Shown: positions 50,490 through 62,948 of the stretch, piece after piece
Layout of the letters: every line of letters starts with the position of its first letter
Position numbering within the stretch: position 1 is the first letter of the stretch
Assembly: GCA_026120185.1 (NCBI GenBank)
Contig: JANUWF010002342.1
Coordinates: 5,332,501 to 5,396,500 of the forward strand
DNA: 64,000 bases
From: Voacanga thouarsii
Taxonomy: Eukaryota > Streptophyta > Magnoliopsida > Gentianales > Apocynaceae
Direction: 5' to 3'
The notes under the pieces: generated by a model
Told to the model about the DNA's origin: nothing
Database searches by the model: none
The model's input: the letters and a program-made list of their open reading frames with translations, nothing else
Made by a program: the position numbers and the translations under genes

Positions 50490-51706
50490 ACTGGCCAATT
50501 AGCTACACTACTGGGGGATCATCAAGTAGGGATATTGCCTGGAAACACTGAAGAAAATCCATGGGTCAAAGCTGTGGAAAACATTAAAGTCATTTTTTTT
50601 CTTTCAGTTTGTGTGATTTGGAACAATTTTTTATTTTTATCATTTTTTTATTTTTTTATCATTTTTTCGTGAATTAAATTGCATTATTCATCATTATTGC
50701 ATGTTCATCATTTTCTTGCATAAAAAAAAAAAAATCGAAACTCGGACAGAATGCAACCGGTGCCAGCTATGACTAGGACCGGCACTGGCTCCTGCCGAGC
50801 AAGTCACTTGAAATAGGCCATTTTGGCCACTTTTTCTTTAAAATTCTCCAACTCCTTCTCAAATTCTCTCTAACCCGCGTCGGCTTCACCTTCCAAACTT
50901 CTCAAATTTTGATTTTTCACCTCCCAAACACTTTTACAACATCAATCTATCATTCTTTTGTTGATCCTACGGACCAAAATTCTTTAAATCTTCCATTTTT
51001 CACAATAAACCAAACTTCAATCCGCATGAAAAGAACTTGGATTTCTGAAAAAAGATTGTATCTTTTGCTTGCCCATGCATAAGAGAGCACAAATGTATGA
51101 TTTTTATTCAATTCCCACAGTTGAAATGTTGTAGATGAATTTTTCTAGGGTATATTTTTGGCCGAAAGTTGGGATATATAATGTTCTCTTGCATTGTGAA
51201 TTAACTCTTGAGCTTCATGACTTCGGATATGTTATAAGTTAATGATTCTTGAGTACTTGATTCATTCACATAATTATTAGGAAATTTAAGCATTTGCTTA
51301 AGGATAGGATTGTGGCTATTATGATGATTGAATAGTTGATGCACATTGGCCTTGAATTGTTTTACACTTGATCACTCTAATGCCATGATAATGCTTTTAT
51401 TCACATGATCATGTATGTACATTTGAATGCATTGGGGTTGTTCACCACATTTTTGCTTTACACTGAGCTTTATATGTATTCGTGTAGGTTGTGTTGAAGT
51501 GGTTAAAGGAGATTGAATTGGTTGTTGTTGGGTGTGTGATATACGTTAAAGGAGTTTGGGCATTGTTGTTGTAAGAATTGGTAGGGTATTATGTATTATG
51601 TAGGGTATTATGTATTGTGTTTAAAACAGGGGAGATACAACCATTCCTCAATCTTTGAGCTTCTTAGTCCTTATCCTCCTATCTTCACTACTACTTACTT
51701 GCCAAT
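50490..51706. other. Non-coding spacer of element A where pol would be expected
   Basis: It aligns in order with 58781-59941 of element B (for example GCATTATTCATCATTA, CTCCCAAACACTTTTA, TTGGATTTCTGAAAAAAGATTG). No polymerase or integrase motif in any frame. Confidence 0.75.
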
Positions 51707-53091
51707 ATGTCTAGAGTAAGGGGTCAAGCCTTAAAGAGGGCTCGAGCTTCTTCTTCCTCAGCCTCTTCATCTATAGACCCCATGTTCCTTAGGCTAGCTG
51801 AGTTCATTGATCCATCATATGAGGAGTGGTATAATAGGAGGGCTTCAAATAAGATCATTATGGGGCATACATTCGCACCTACCCTAGACCATGCCCTTAA
51901 ATTAGGAATGATGTTTAGGAGGCTAGGGTGGGGATCAATAGTATAGCTAAAAGGGAATTATTGTCCAGTGCTGATCAAAGAATTCTATGCCAACATGGTT
52001 GAAAAGGGCAATAAATACCTTCCCTACATTAAGACAAGAGTGAAAGGAACCCCCATCTGTTGGATTGTATGCCCTCTTAGACTAGGTTTCTGATGTAAAA
52101 TCGAATATTTTAATAAAAGATTTATTTTCAGAAATTGTTTGTGAATTTATTTTTTGTTTGTGCACAATTTTCGTTTGGAACAGACCATTGTGTTTAAATA
52201 AGTGATCCATGTGAATGGTGGTCTTTCACAGTAAGGTATGGATCATGGGTTATTTAACACATAGACATTTGTTCTTAGCCTATTGATGAGATTGTGAACC
52301 TCATCATGTTTAGGTTATTATGTTATGAATTCCAAATAGGGAATGGCTTACCTTTAGCCAGTGAGTAGTCCACTCACTTCATAACATAAGCGTATTTCGA
52401 ATACGTAGAACATGACCTGTAGTAGTGGTTTCTCAAAGTATTATATGGTAGAAACCTAGACTACTACCGCTACAGCGTGGACTAGTACTCTACGACTTGA
52501 GTATGAGTTGGTGGTCTGGCGAAGCTGGGAGCATATACTTTGATTTGCTATAGTTGAGGTTCTATCGTAGGGCCAATATACTTGCATGTTAGGTATGTGT
52601 GACTAGTTAGTTAAGGCAGACTTATACTAGATAGTTTCTGCACTATATCGCCCCTTGTGGTTGTCCGAATGGTCTAAATTATCCAGGGCCCTAGGAAACA
52701 TGACTTGGATGTTTGCTTTAGGGTAGCTCCCTTGAAAAGCGGAAACACTCCAGGAAGTCGTGGATCATTAGACTAGAAGCCTAAGGATGGTAGATGTCAT
52801 TTAGGGGGGTGTTAGTACACTTCTTCTTCTCTAAATGTACGGCGATGTGTAGAGGGGTATTTTAGTCATTTCACCTGTAGGTCAGAGACTTTGCGAACGC
52901 AGCATTGTCTTTGGGGTCAATATTTCCTTATGGTGATATTAGGAAATATTTAAAATGCAAAATACAGCTATTTATATAGTAGGGGTATTTTGGTCACTTT
53001 AGCAGCCAAGGCGATGTGTCTTTTTGGTCCTCGAGATAGCCCGTAAGTCTTAACTATTTTTAGGTTGAGGAATTGGTCTCAGTTGAAGAGG

Positions 53092-53178
53092 ATTTTATTT
53101 TATTTTATTTTATTTTATTTTATTCAGGAAGTCGAATTTGTTATTGGACTGGAATAAAATAAATAAATAAATAAAATA
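53092..53178. repeat. TTTTA and AAAT short tandem repeats
   Basis: A run of about eight TTTTA units (53092-53130) and a run of AAAT units (about 53156-53176) within the copia LTR. Confidence 0.85.
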
Positions 53179-53548
53179 GGAGTTGAGAGAAATTAATTAT
53201 CTAGTTTATTTGGTTAATTAATTATTCAGGGCCTAGGTCCAGTATGAATAATTAAGAAATTAACCTGGGCTTAAACTAGGGGAAATAATTAATGTTTAAT
53301 TATTTATTGGGTTATTTATATAGGCCCAAGAAATAAATAATTAAAGATTAATTATTATGGTTCATTTGGGCTCATTAATTATTTATTGGGTTACTTATGT
53401 AAGCCCAGGAAATAAATAATTAATATTTATTATTTTGGGCCTTTTGAGTCCAAGAAAAATAATAAATATTTATTTGGCCCAATAGTTTGGACCTTAGGGT
53501 TTTTTCTAGATACGGTTAAGAGGAGTTTAGGGTTAGGCCAAACTGATT

Positions 53549-54589
53549 CTCAGGATAACATCCGGGTGTTTTGAAATCCCGGGGATATGTTTATCAGAGA
53601 TTGAGAGACCTAGTTGAGGCTAACTTATAAACAACTCTTTGGAAAAGAAAAAACCCTAAATTTTCCAAGCCACACAAGACTCTCACGTCTCTCTCTAGCT
53701 TCTCTCTCACGTTTCTTCTTCTTGGTTTCTCCTTGTTCTTTGCTAACCAATAGCGAGTGAACCAAGGAGAATTGAGACCGTTTCTCTTTCCCATTGTGTT
53801 CACCAACTAGAGGTTAGGCTGAGGAATATCCCGAGAGTTGGAAAGCTAAGCGTTAATGCAAACAAGGCGAAGTAAAAGGCTAGCGGGTGTTCAACCGGAA
53901 GCTCCTTCAAGTGTGCAAAGCGAGGCGATTCCAGCCGTTCAATCTGTTCCTATGCAACCTAGGAGGGTTAAGGAACGCAAATGTATGATCTTCACGCTTC
54001 CGCATGGCCTTTATGGCTCGCGTTTATTTTTCTCCAGTTTTTTTTTGTTGCTACAGAGCATGATTCCCCTGTTTGCTCAGGATAACATCCGGGTGTTTGA
54101 AATATGATATCCCGGGGATATGTTTATCAAAGAATGAGAGAACTGTTTTTGGCTAACCAATAAACTAGTGAACCCTAATTTTCCAAGACTACACAGTGAG
54201 TCTCACGTCTCTCTCTGTGGTCTCTCACGTTTTCCTTTCTTCTGGTTTTCTCCTTGGACTTTGCTAATCAATAGCGAGTGAACCAATGAGATTTGGGGCC
54301 ATTCTTCTTCTCCATAGTGTTCACCAACTAGAGGTTAGGCTGAGGAATATCCCGAGAGTTGGAGAGCTAAGCGTTAATGCAAACAAGGCAAAGTAGAAGG
54401 CTAGTGGGTGTTCAACCGGAAGCTCCTTCAAGTGTGCAAAGCGAGGTGATTCCAACCGTTCAATCTATTCCTACGCAACCTAGGAGGGTTAAGAAATGCA
54501 AAGGTATGATCTTCACGCTTCCGCGTAGCCTTTAAGGCTCGCGTTTATTTTTCTCCAGTTTTTTTTCGCTACAGAGCATGATTCCCCTA
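53549..54589 (+). repeat. 527-bp tandem duplication inside the copia LTR
   Basis: CTCAGGATAACATCCGGGTG starts at 53549 and 54076. Both copies share ACCAACTAGAGGTTAGGCTG, AATATCCCGAGAGTTGG, GTTCAACCGGAAGCTCCTTC and ACAGAGCATGATTCCCCT. The 3381 LTR has no such doubling that I can see. Confidence 0.88.
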
Positions 54590-55790
54590 TTTCACGTTTT
54601 CCCTCAATGTACACGAGACCATTTAGCTAATCTTCTCCAGGTATATGATGATGATTCTTGGCAAGGGATTGATATTAACAATCAAAAAATTCTTTCTGAT
54701 CCTAATTGGGATGCCAGTGGAATTAGAGCCACTCTAGGGTTGCACAAGCACAATGCTTTCCAAGCCAATAGCTTTTATTCAAACAATGATCTTACTGCAA
54801 ACTTTAGGGCTCTAGTATACATGTTTGGGTTCAATGTTGTACCCCGTGCCAGTGGATTTAATGAGACACGCCTTATTGATACATATATTTTACATAGAAT
54901 GATGACCATCCTACTTATCCCTCTTGCACCCTTGATTATACGATCTATTAGGGATATGGTTCATTACCATCTCTCTACTAAAGCCTTCATCTTCCCTCTA
55001 GTCATCATGAGAATTCTGAGAGACTTTGGTATTAGTATTGAGGGAGAATTGATGGAAGCTACCACTGAGCATGATGTGGTTACGGAGCAAACACTGATGA
55101 GTTGTGGGTACAAGTATAACCCGAAGTTGAAGAAGTGGCTAACTCCCCATGAGGTCAGGTATCCCGGTTAGGTTAGGCCCCCGCCTGTGGAGAAGGAGCA
55201 CCCACCGCCACCATCACGAGCATGAGCTAGTAGTTCCCAGTCCCAATCAAGGACTGACTTTGAAGGTGCGGTGATGGGGCAGCTAGCACAGTAGACAGAG
55301 ATGCTGCTACATATGTGTGATTCCATCGATGACATTACTCGGAGGCAGGCAACTATGGAGTAGGGATGAGTGGATACAGCGCTTTCCGAGTCCACATGGT
55401 GGTGCTGGCACGTTGGCACATGATGATGATGCTGATGGGGAGGATTGAGCTGATTGTTCTACACTTTTTCCTATTTTTCACTCTTATTTTTCCTTTATAT
55501 TTTCATATCTTTTCTAGTTAGTTCCTATACATTTCTTATTTTTGTACTATTGACTTTCGTTTTGTTTCCCTTTTCTTTTTCTAGTTTTTATACTTTGGTG
55601 TTTCTTTTGTTTTTTTTTCTTTTTAGGTATTTTGACAATGCTCCTGTATGCTGGACTCACCTCTTGTATAGAAGAATGCACAATGAATGGAAGTAATTTC
55701 TTTCTTATCTTTTCCCCTTTATATTTTTGGTCTCATGGCAATATTTTCTTGTTCTATTTGTTTGGCCATTAAGGACAATGTCTAGTTTAA

Positions 55791-55804
55791 GTGTGGGGGA
55801 GTGG
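55791..55804 (+). other. Polypurine tract of element A
   Basis: GTGTGGGGGAGTGG directly before LTR2. It corresponds to the upstream of two tracts in element B. Confidence 0.75.
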
Positions 55805-57199
55805 TGATAGGGCCTAAATTAGTCATATTTAGAGGCGGTGCCAGACAGGGCAAAGGAATCGGTACCGGCTATGTGCTGTTGGCACAAACTTTGAGGTGAT
55901 AAAAAATCAGTGAAATGAACCGGAATAGAACCGAACTAACGCCGGTTGTGAAGTTGGAACTAGCGCCGGCTGTACTCTGGAAAGAAATGTGCAAAAATCA
56001 AGGAAAAAATTAGCGAACAATTTAAGAAATAGAACACAATCGGCGCCGGCTCCAGGCAGCCAAGACGACACCGACTGTGCCCTAATGAGGAGGTGGTGCC
56101 TTGAATTTTACGCGTGATTTTTGGTAATCTGCAGAATTTTAGTATCTTCCTACTTCTAATCGGCCAATAACCCTACACCAACAAATTTGGCACTTTCTAA
56201 GCCTATAAATAGATGGAAAACACAAGAAAAATGGGAGGAATTCATAGATCATAACAAAAATCACTCAAATCAAATGAGGAATTCTTCAATTCAAGGAGGG
56301 TTGTGCAAGAAGGCCTTCAAAGGAAGAAGAAGAAGGCTTGTCTATGAGTATTTTCTTTTACTTTGTTTTCTTTTTCTTGAACAATGATGTGTTAATTATT
56401 TTATTGTAATTTGATATTGTTTTAGGTATTCAGGATATTTAGAATTATTTGATCTTTTGATTAATTGATTGTTCTTCTTGGTATTTAATTACTTATGCTT
56501 ATTACGAGATTAATTGGTTGGTTCTTTCCATTAACTCGCTGAGACCAAAGGGGCTGATGGTGGTTTCAATTTATTAATTTTATATTTGTTGTCTATTAAC
56601 TTGCCGAAACCAAGGGGGTTAATTGATGAGGACTGAGTAATTAAATGTTAATTGATGTCTGCCGAGACCAAGGATTCATTAGTTAGTCTCATGTTTTAAG
56701 TTTGCCGAGACCAAGGAAATTTAATCAAGGATTGTGTTTAATGCATCTTTTGGATGAATTAGTTGAGACAAGACCAAGTAATGCTAATTTATCTAGAAGA
56801 TAGTGATTTCATGGATTGAAAAAGAAGTGAATCTATCTTAATCCTTCATGATGCCAAAAGAATAATTAGTTATGATAATGGTTAGGTACTTTAAGATCAT
56901 GTTTATCCAAATAATGGTTTGAGTTACATAATTCTCAATCCTTGACATGTATATATTCTTTTATTTTATTTTTTAATTTTTAAAATTTTTTTCACTTTAT
57001 TAAGTCGGTTAAACATTGAAAAAAAAAGTGATTAATGCATACTTGTTCCTTGAAGATCGACACTCGTTTGAACTCTATGATATGTTAATAATGAGTACGC
57101 TTGATCATATGTGTAATTTGGGGTTAATGTATTAATTTAAACTTGATTGGGAATGTGCTTATTTTTATATAATCTTTATACCCAAATAAATACACATCA
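55805..57199 (+). repeat. LTR2, shared by elements A and B
   Basis: Begins TGATAGGGCC and ends ACACATCA. Compared with LTR1 it lacks about 140 bp just inside the 5' end (TCATATTT joins AGAGGCGGTGCC). TATA box at 56204-56212. Four copies of a word close to GCCGAGACCAAGG lie at 56538, 56603, 56661 and 56704. LTR2 is closer to LTR3 than to LTR1. Confidence 0.9.
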
Positions 57200-57205
57200 A
57201 GTTTT

Positions 57206-57223
57206 TGGTGCCGTTGCCGGGGA
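57206..57223 (+). other. Primer-binding site of element B
   Basis: TGGTGCCGTTGCCGGGGA, one base (C to T) different from the tRNA-Asp consensus. Confidence 0.88.
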
Positions 57224-57492
57224 ACAATATCATGAAAGTTTGGATTTGGTTGATTTATCTATGTAAATATGTAAATAAGTAAATATGTGAATATGTAAAT
57301 ATGTACAATTGTTCTGTTCGCAAAAAGGTGCCATTTTTTATAAATTGTGTATCCTTGTGTATCTTTGTAATCTAACTTACTAATTTTGACAATGGTTTAA
57401 TTGACTAACTTTTTCTTCTTTTAATGTTGTGTTAATCATGAATTCTGCTGTCTAACTTGCTTCTTATTATTTCTAGGTGCTATCCTTGGTAC

Positions 57493-58780
57493 ATGACCTG
57501 AAAATTTGAAGGCGAGATAGTCAATTTTGATCCTGAGATCGAAAGGACACTATAAAAAATCAGCCGAACAATCCAAAGGAACTTGATCATAGACATGGAT
57601 AGTGCTCAAAACAACAATGCTGGAAACAACAGGAGGGTTATGGATGACTTTGTGAAACCTGCAATCTTGGGCATAGGCTCGAGTATCACTAGACCTAGGG
57701 TAGATACAAACAATTTCGAGATAAAGCCCAATATCATCCAGATGGTCCAAAATATAGTTCAATTCGATGGGCTACCTGAAGAAGATCCTAATGCCCACTT
57801 AGCCAGTTTTTTTGAAATTTGTGATACTTTCAAAATGAATGGTGTTTCTGAAGATGCCATAAAGCTAAGACTTTTTCCTTTTTCTTTGAGAGATAGAGCC
57901 AAATCTTGGTTAAAGTCTTTGCCTACAGGTTCCATCACTACTTGGAATGCCCTAGCTGAAAAGTTTCTTGCCAAATATTTCCCTCCAGCTAGGACAGCTA
58001 AACTTAGGAACGAGATATTTACCTTCTAACAATTAGATTCGGAACCTTTGTATGAAAGTTGGGAGAGGTTCAAGGAGATGCTGAGAAAATGCCCACACCA
58101 TGGATTTGAGCTAGGAATGCAGATGCTCATCTTTTTGAATGCCCTTACGTTCGCAACACGCCAAGTGGTGGACTCTTCTGTAGGGGGTTCCATCAATCAT
58201 AAGACCCCGGAACGGTATTCGATCTTATGGAAAAATTTAGCTTCTAATAACTATTCTTGGAAAAGTGCAAGGTCTAAAACTCGTGTGCAAGTAGTGCACA
58301 AAGTGGATGTTGTAGCAGCTTTAGAGGCTAAGGTGGAAGCGTTGACGCAAAAAATGGAACAAATGGGGATGCCTCAAGGTCAGGTGTTAATTGTAAATTG
58401 TGGTTTTTGTGGAGAAGGGCACCCAAATTATGAGTGCCAAAATATGGGTGCACTCTAAGAAACCATAGAACAAGCGATCTTTGCAGGTTATATCCATCCA
58501 GGTAATAATCCTTATAGCTCTACTTACAATCCTAGTTGGAGAAATCACCCTAACTTTTCTTGGAGCAACGAAAATCAACCTAGGCAAAGTTCTTTTAACT
58601 TTGGGAGAAATCCAAGGAACCCACCTCCTTTGAATAACAATTCAACACCTTTCAAACCGCCCTTGGAGGACTTGATTGGCCAATTGGTAAGTACAACGGA
58701 AACCAAGTTCCAAGGGGTTGATGCAACAACAAGGAACTTAAAGGCTTCCATGCGCAACCTGGAGAACCAAATTGGCTAAC
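57493..58780 (+). pseudogene. gag of element B, broken
   Basis: Homologous along its length to the gag of element A. It has RSMIDMDSAQ-like N-terminal sequence (IIDMDSAQNNNAGNNRRVMD), [36 protein letters not shown] and the zinc knuckle CGFCGEGHPNYEC. In-frame stops are TGA 57499 (A has CGA), TAA 57553 (A has TCA), TAA 58027 (A has CAA) and TAA 58456 (A has CAA). A pair of opposite 1-base indels near 58213-58230 alters about nine residues and then restores the frame. Confidence 0.87.
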
Positions 58781-59941
58781 TTGCTAAGCTACTTGGGGAT
58801 CATCAAGTGGGGTCATTACCAAGAAACACTGAGGAAAATCCACGGGATCAAAGCTGTGGAAAAATATTGAAGTCATTTTTGCGTTCAATTTTGTGATTAG
58901 GAACAATTTTTATTTTCGTCGTTTTGTTTGATTCTTTTTCATGAATTAAATTGCATTATTCATCATTACTGTTTGTTCATCATTTTTCTACTTAAAAAAA
59001 AAAAAGATGAAGGCCAAACAGAATGCAACTGACGCTGGTTCCTGTCAAGCAAGACACATGAAATAGGCCATTTTTGCCACTTTTTCTTTCAAACTCTCCA
59101 ACTCCCTCTCAAATCCTCTCTAACCAGCGCTAGCTTCACCTTCCCAACCACTCAAATTTTGATTTTTCACCTCCCAAACACTTTTATAGCACCAATCTAT
59201 CCTTTTTTTTGTTGATCCTACAGTTCAAAAGTCTTTAAATCTTCCATTTTTCACAAAAAATCCAATTTTTAATCCAAATGCAAAGAGCTTGGATTTCTGA
59301 AAAAAGATTGCATCTTTTGCTTGCTCATGCATAAAAGAACATAGCGGTATGATTTTTCTTGAATTCCCACGGTTAAAATGTTGTAGATGAATTTTTTTAA
59401 TTTTGAGTATATTCTTGGCCGAAAATTGGGATAGATAATGTTCTCTTGCATTATAAATTAACTCTTGAGCTTTATGACTTTGGATGTTTTATGAGTTAAT
59501 GATTCTTGAGTATGTGAGTCATTCACATGATCATTAGGAAGTTTATGCATATGCTTAAGGGTAGGATTATGGCTATTATGATTAAGTAGTGATGCACATT
59601 GGCCTTGAATTGTTTTCCACTTAATCATTCTAATGCCATGATGATGCCTTCATTCATATGATCATGCATGTACATTCGAAATACATTAGGTTTGTTTAAC
59701 ACATTTATGCTTTACAGTGAGCTTTCTACGTAATCCGACAGGTTGTGTTGAATTGATTGAAGGAATTGTATTGGTTGGGTATGTGACATACTTTAAAGGA
59801 GTTTGGGAATTAGTGTTGTGAACTAGTTGAGGGTTGAGTGAGTGTTGTGAATTGCGTTTGAAATGGGGAGCTACAACTTTTTTTAATTCTTTGAGCTTTG
59901 TAGTTTTATCCTCCTATTTTTCCCACTACTTACTTACCAAC
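58781..59941. other. Non-coding spacer of element B where pol would be expected
   Basis: Collinear with 50490-51706. No polymerase or integrase motif in any frame. Confidence 0.75.
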
Positions 59942-60906
59942 ATGTCTAGAACACGGGGTCACCCCTCTAAAAGGACAAGAGCTTCATCTTCCTCAACCCC
60001 TTCATCTATTAATCCCTTGTTCCTTAGACCAGCTGAATTTACAATAGGAGAGCTTCCAATAAGATTATTGTGGAGCGTACATTTGCACCGATCCTAAACC
60101 GTGCCCTTAAACTTGGACTGATGTTTAGAAGGCTAAGGTGGGGACCTATTGTACAGCTAAAAGGGAATTATTGCCCAGTACTCATTAAGGAATTCTATGT
60201 CAACATGGTTGACAAGGGTAGTAAAAACCTTCCCCACACAGAGACAATAGTAAAGGGCACCCCCATTATCCTCACACAAAATCACTTAGCTGCTCTTCTC
60301 CAGATCTATGATGATGATACGTGGCAAATGATAGATGTTAATAATCAAAAGATCCTTTCTGACCCTAATTGGAATGCCAGTGGGACTAGAGCCACTCTAG
60401 GGTTGTACAGGTATAATGCCTTCCAAGCCAACAGTTTTTATTCGAATAATGATATTGCTGCCAACTTTAGGGCTCTACTCTACATGTTTGGGTTCAATGT
60501 TGTACCCCGTGCCAGTGGTTTCAATGAAACACGCCTTATTGATACATATATCTTGCATAGGATGATGACCACTCAGCCTATTCCTTTTGCTCCATTGATC
60601 ATCCAATCTATTAGGGATGTGGTTTATCACCGCCTTTCTACCAAGGCCTTCGTCTTTCCTTTAGTCATAATGAAGATTCTAAGAGACTTTGGTATTAGCA
60701 CTGAGGGAGAATTGATAGAGACTACCACTGAGCATGATATGGTTACGGAGCAAACACTGATGAGTTGTAGGTATAAGTATAACCAGGAGCTTAAAAAGTG
60801 GTTAACACCCCAGGAGGTCAGGTATCCCGGTCAGGTTAGGCCACCACCTATGGTGGAGGAGCACCCACCACCACCACCATTGCGAGCACGAGCAGGTAGT
60901 TCATAA
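59942..60906 (+). pseudogene. Second ORF of element B (plant transposon protein), frameshifted
   Basis: Starts MSRTRGHPSKRTRASSSSTP. A deletion of about 26 bp near 60040 relative to element A shifts the frame, which reopens at 60070 (MERTFAPILNRALKLGLMFR) and runs 278 codons. Conserved stretches are KGNYCPVLIKEFYVNMVDKG, LAALLQIYDDDTWQ, GFNVVPRASGFNETRLIDTY and a Pro-rich tail (EEHPPPPPLRARAG). Same domain as in element A; function unknown. The 60070-60906 part could still be translated. Confidence 0.78.
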
Positions 60907-62948
60907 TTCCAGTCCAGGACTGACTTTAAGACTGCAGAACTGGGATAGTTAGCCCAGTAGATGAAGATGCTATTACACATGCAGGGCTCCATCGATGACC
61001 TTGCCTGGAGGCAAGCTATTATGGAGCAACAATGGGCTAAGTGGCGGCTGCATTTTCTAGGACAACATGGTGGTAAGGGCACGTCCACACAAGATGATGA
61101 TGATGGGGCGGATTGAGATGCTTGTTCTACATATGTCCCTACTTATCACTCTCATTTTGTTCTTTTTCTTTTATAATTTCATGTCATTTTTTCTTTTGAA
61201 TATGTACTTTTCTTTTATTTTTGTACTATTTTCTTTCTTTCCTTTTTGTTTATTTTTCTTTTCTAGTTTTTATACTTTAGTGTGCTCTTTTGTATTTTTC
61301 TTTTTAGGTACTTTGCCAATGCCTTATTCTTCAGGAATTCAACTCTTGAACAGAAGATTGCACAATGAATGGAAGTATTGTCTTTCTTATCTCTTCTCCT
61401 TTATATTTTTGGTCCTATAGCATTGTTTCTTCCTTGTTCTATTTGTTTGGACATTGAGGACAATGTCCAATTTAAGTGTGGGGGAGTGGTTAGATTGAGA
61501 ATTCTTCTATGAATCATTCTTTTATACTACTTCCTTCTTATGAACAAATTTTTCAAAAATTTTTCTGATTTTCTTTGCGATTTCAAAAGGTATTTTAATG
61601 CATGTCTTTGTGATAGGTCATAGAGCATATGTTCTATATGATTTATGGCTTATGCATGACTTTTTTGCACGCACTTGGACTAAGTAGTTCTTGATCATAT
61701 GCTTTGCATTGTTCTTAAACTTATTTTTCTACTAAAATTCATTGAGCATTTTAGAACTTACTTGAATACCTCTCGAGGCAAAATAAGAAAGACATTCATG
61801 ATTTAACTTAGGGATGACAGTAATATGCCTTCTTTGGATAGTTTGAGCTTTTCAAGCCTACCTATTTGATATTATCCCTAGTGCCTATTTTGAGCCTAAA
61901 TTGTTAATTTCTTTCATAGAACTTGTTATCATACTTTATCCATTACTTCTTTCTGAGAGTTTGATTTATCTTCCAAATCTTTGATTGCTATGAATGGATA
62001 AAAGTACATGTAGGAAAATATTAAGGGAGACTACTTGTGTAAAGATCATGACTTGTTACTTTCAGTCATGCATCAATAGTTGTGTTGAGTTGGGAAAGGA
62101 GAAAAGAAAAGAAAGAGAAAGAGAAAGAAAAGAAAGATTGAGAAAACAAAAGCTGCTAGAAAATATTGAAAGAGAAAAAAAATTAACAAACAAACAATAG
62201 CAGGATTTGAAAAAAAAAGAGAGGAAAAAGAAAGAAAAAAAAAGTGAAAGTGAAAGAGAAAGAAAGATTACAAAAAGAATGGTGGTTGAGCTGTAGGTAT
62301 TTCTAAAAAACTTGAGTTCACATCAAGTTCTTGGCACCATTGATGAAAATTAGAATGATCTTGTGAGAAAATTATTGATAAGTTGAGAATGAGTTATGGA
62401 AATGCAGGATTTGCTTGAACTATGCTATAATTGCTAGACAAGATTATGGGTTTTGATTAATTTTGGAATAGGATAGCAAGAAGAGTTTGGAATTTCTTAA
62501 TACATTTTGTTTATCCTTTTCTTGCAAACTCTTAGCTTCTTTGATATTTGATTACCTATATCCTTCATTTGACAAGCTACATTACATGCCTTTAGCCTTA
62601 CATTACAAGCTTGAAAGTCCTACTTGACCTAAGTAGAATCATGATATATCTCGGATTAGTGGAGAGAGCGTATGAAAAGTAAGCTTATGGAATGCATTTT
62701 CTTTTTTAACTAAATTCTTTCCAATGGTTTGAGAAGATTGTTAAGTATTGAGATGATTCTACTAAGTCACAATTCACTTACACCAGTCTTGCATTTGTTA
62801 TGAAGGATATAGTAGTATATGTTTTATGTTCTTGAATGAAGAAAACATTAGAGATATCGTTTTGAAATTGATTTGAGTGATTCTTTGAAAACTTGTGTTT
62901 TTCTTGCTTATCTTTGATACTTTACTTGAGGACAAGTAAAGAGCTAAG
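60907..62948. other. 3' non-coding region of element B
   Basis: It contains an upstream polypurine-type tract (61477-61489, GTGTGGGGGAGTG), T-rich sequence before it, and a purine-rich AAAGAAAGAGAAAGAG stretch at about 62095-62280. No ORF of note. Confidence 0.7.

Larger units (their letters stand above)
52058..54594 (+). mobile_element. Copia solo LTR inserted in element A
   Basis: It starts TGTTGGATTGTATGCCC and follows the copia LTR at 3381 over at least 1.2 kb. No copia internal region follows, so this is a solo LTR. The right end (about 54594) is uncertain: resuming element A sequence is recognisable by 54615. I could not find an exact target duplication (left flank CCATC). Confidence 0.75.
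51707..55171 (+). pseudogene. Second ORF of element A (plant transposon protein), split by a copia LTR
   Basis: It starts MSRVRGQALKRARASSSSAS at 51707 and reads KLGMMFRRLGWGSIV, then a TAG (CAG in element B), then KGNYCPVLIKEFYANMVEKG. The frame is cut by the copia LTR at 52058-54594 and resumes with HLANLLQVYDDDSWQGIDIN, GFNVVPRASGFNETRLIDTY and WLTPHEVRYPG; a further TAG (CAG in B) ends it at 55171. This resembles the 'putative plant transposon protein' domain often found in Athila-type elements; its function is not known. Pol would normally lie before it. Confidence 0.75.
47387..57199 (+). mobile_element. Athila-like Ty3/gypsy element A, non-autonomous, with nested copia LTR
   Basis: Order: LTR1, tRNA-Asp primer-binding site, gag, a second plant-transposon ORF, polypurine tract, LTR2. 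No protease, reverse transcriptase, RNase H or integrase is present between gag and the second ORF: the gap 50490-51706 is about 1.2 kb of non-coding DNA. A copia LTR interrupts the second ORF. Without that insert the internal part is only about 4.3 kb, against more than 10 kb for complete Athila elements. Proteins for mobility would have to come from elsewhere. Confidence 0.85.

Noticed and set aside
53856..54107. 83-codon frame in the copia LTR
   Set aside because: Lies in the duplicated LTR segment; the second unit does not keep the frame.
62095..62280. Purine-rich tract as a third polypurine primer
   Set aside because: It is an AAAG/GAAA low-complexity run, not followed by an LTR start.
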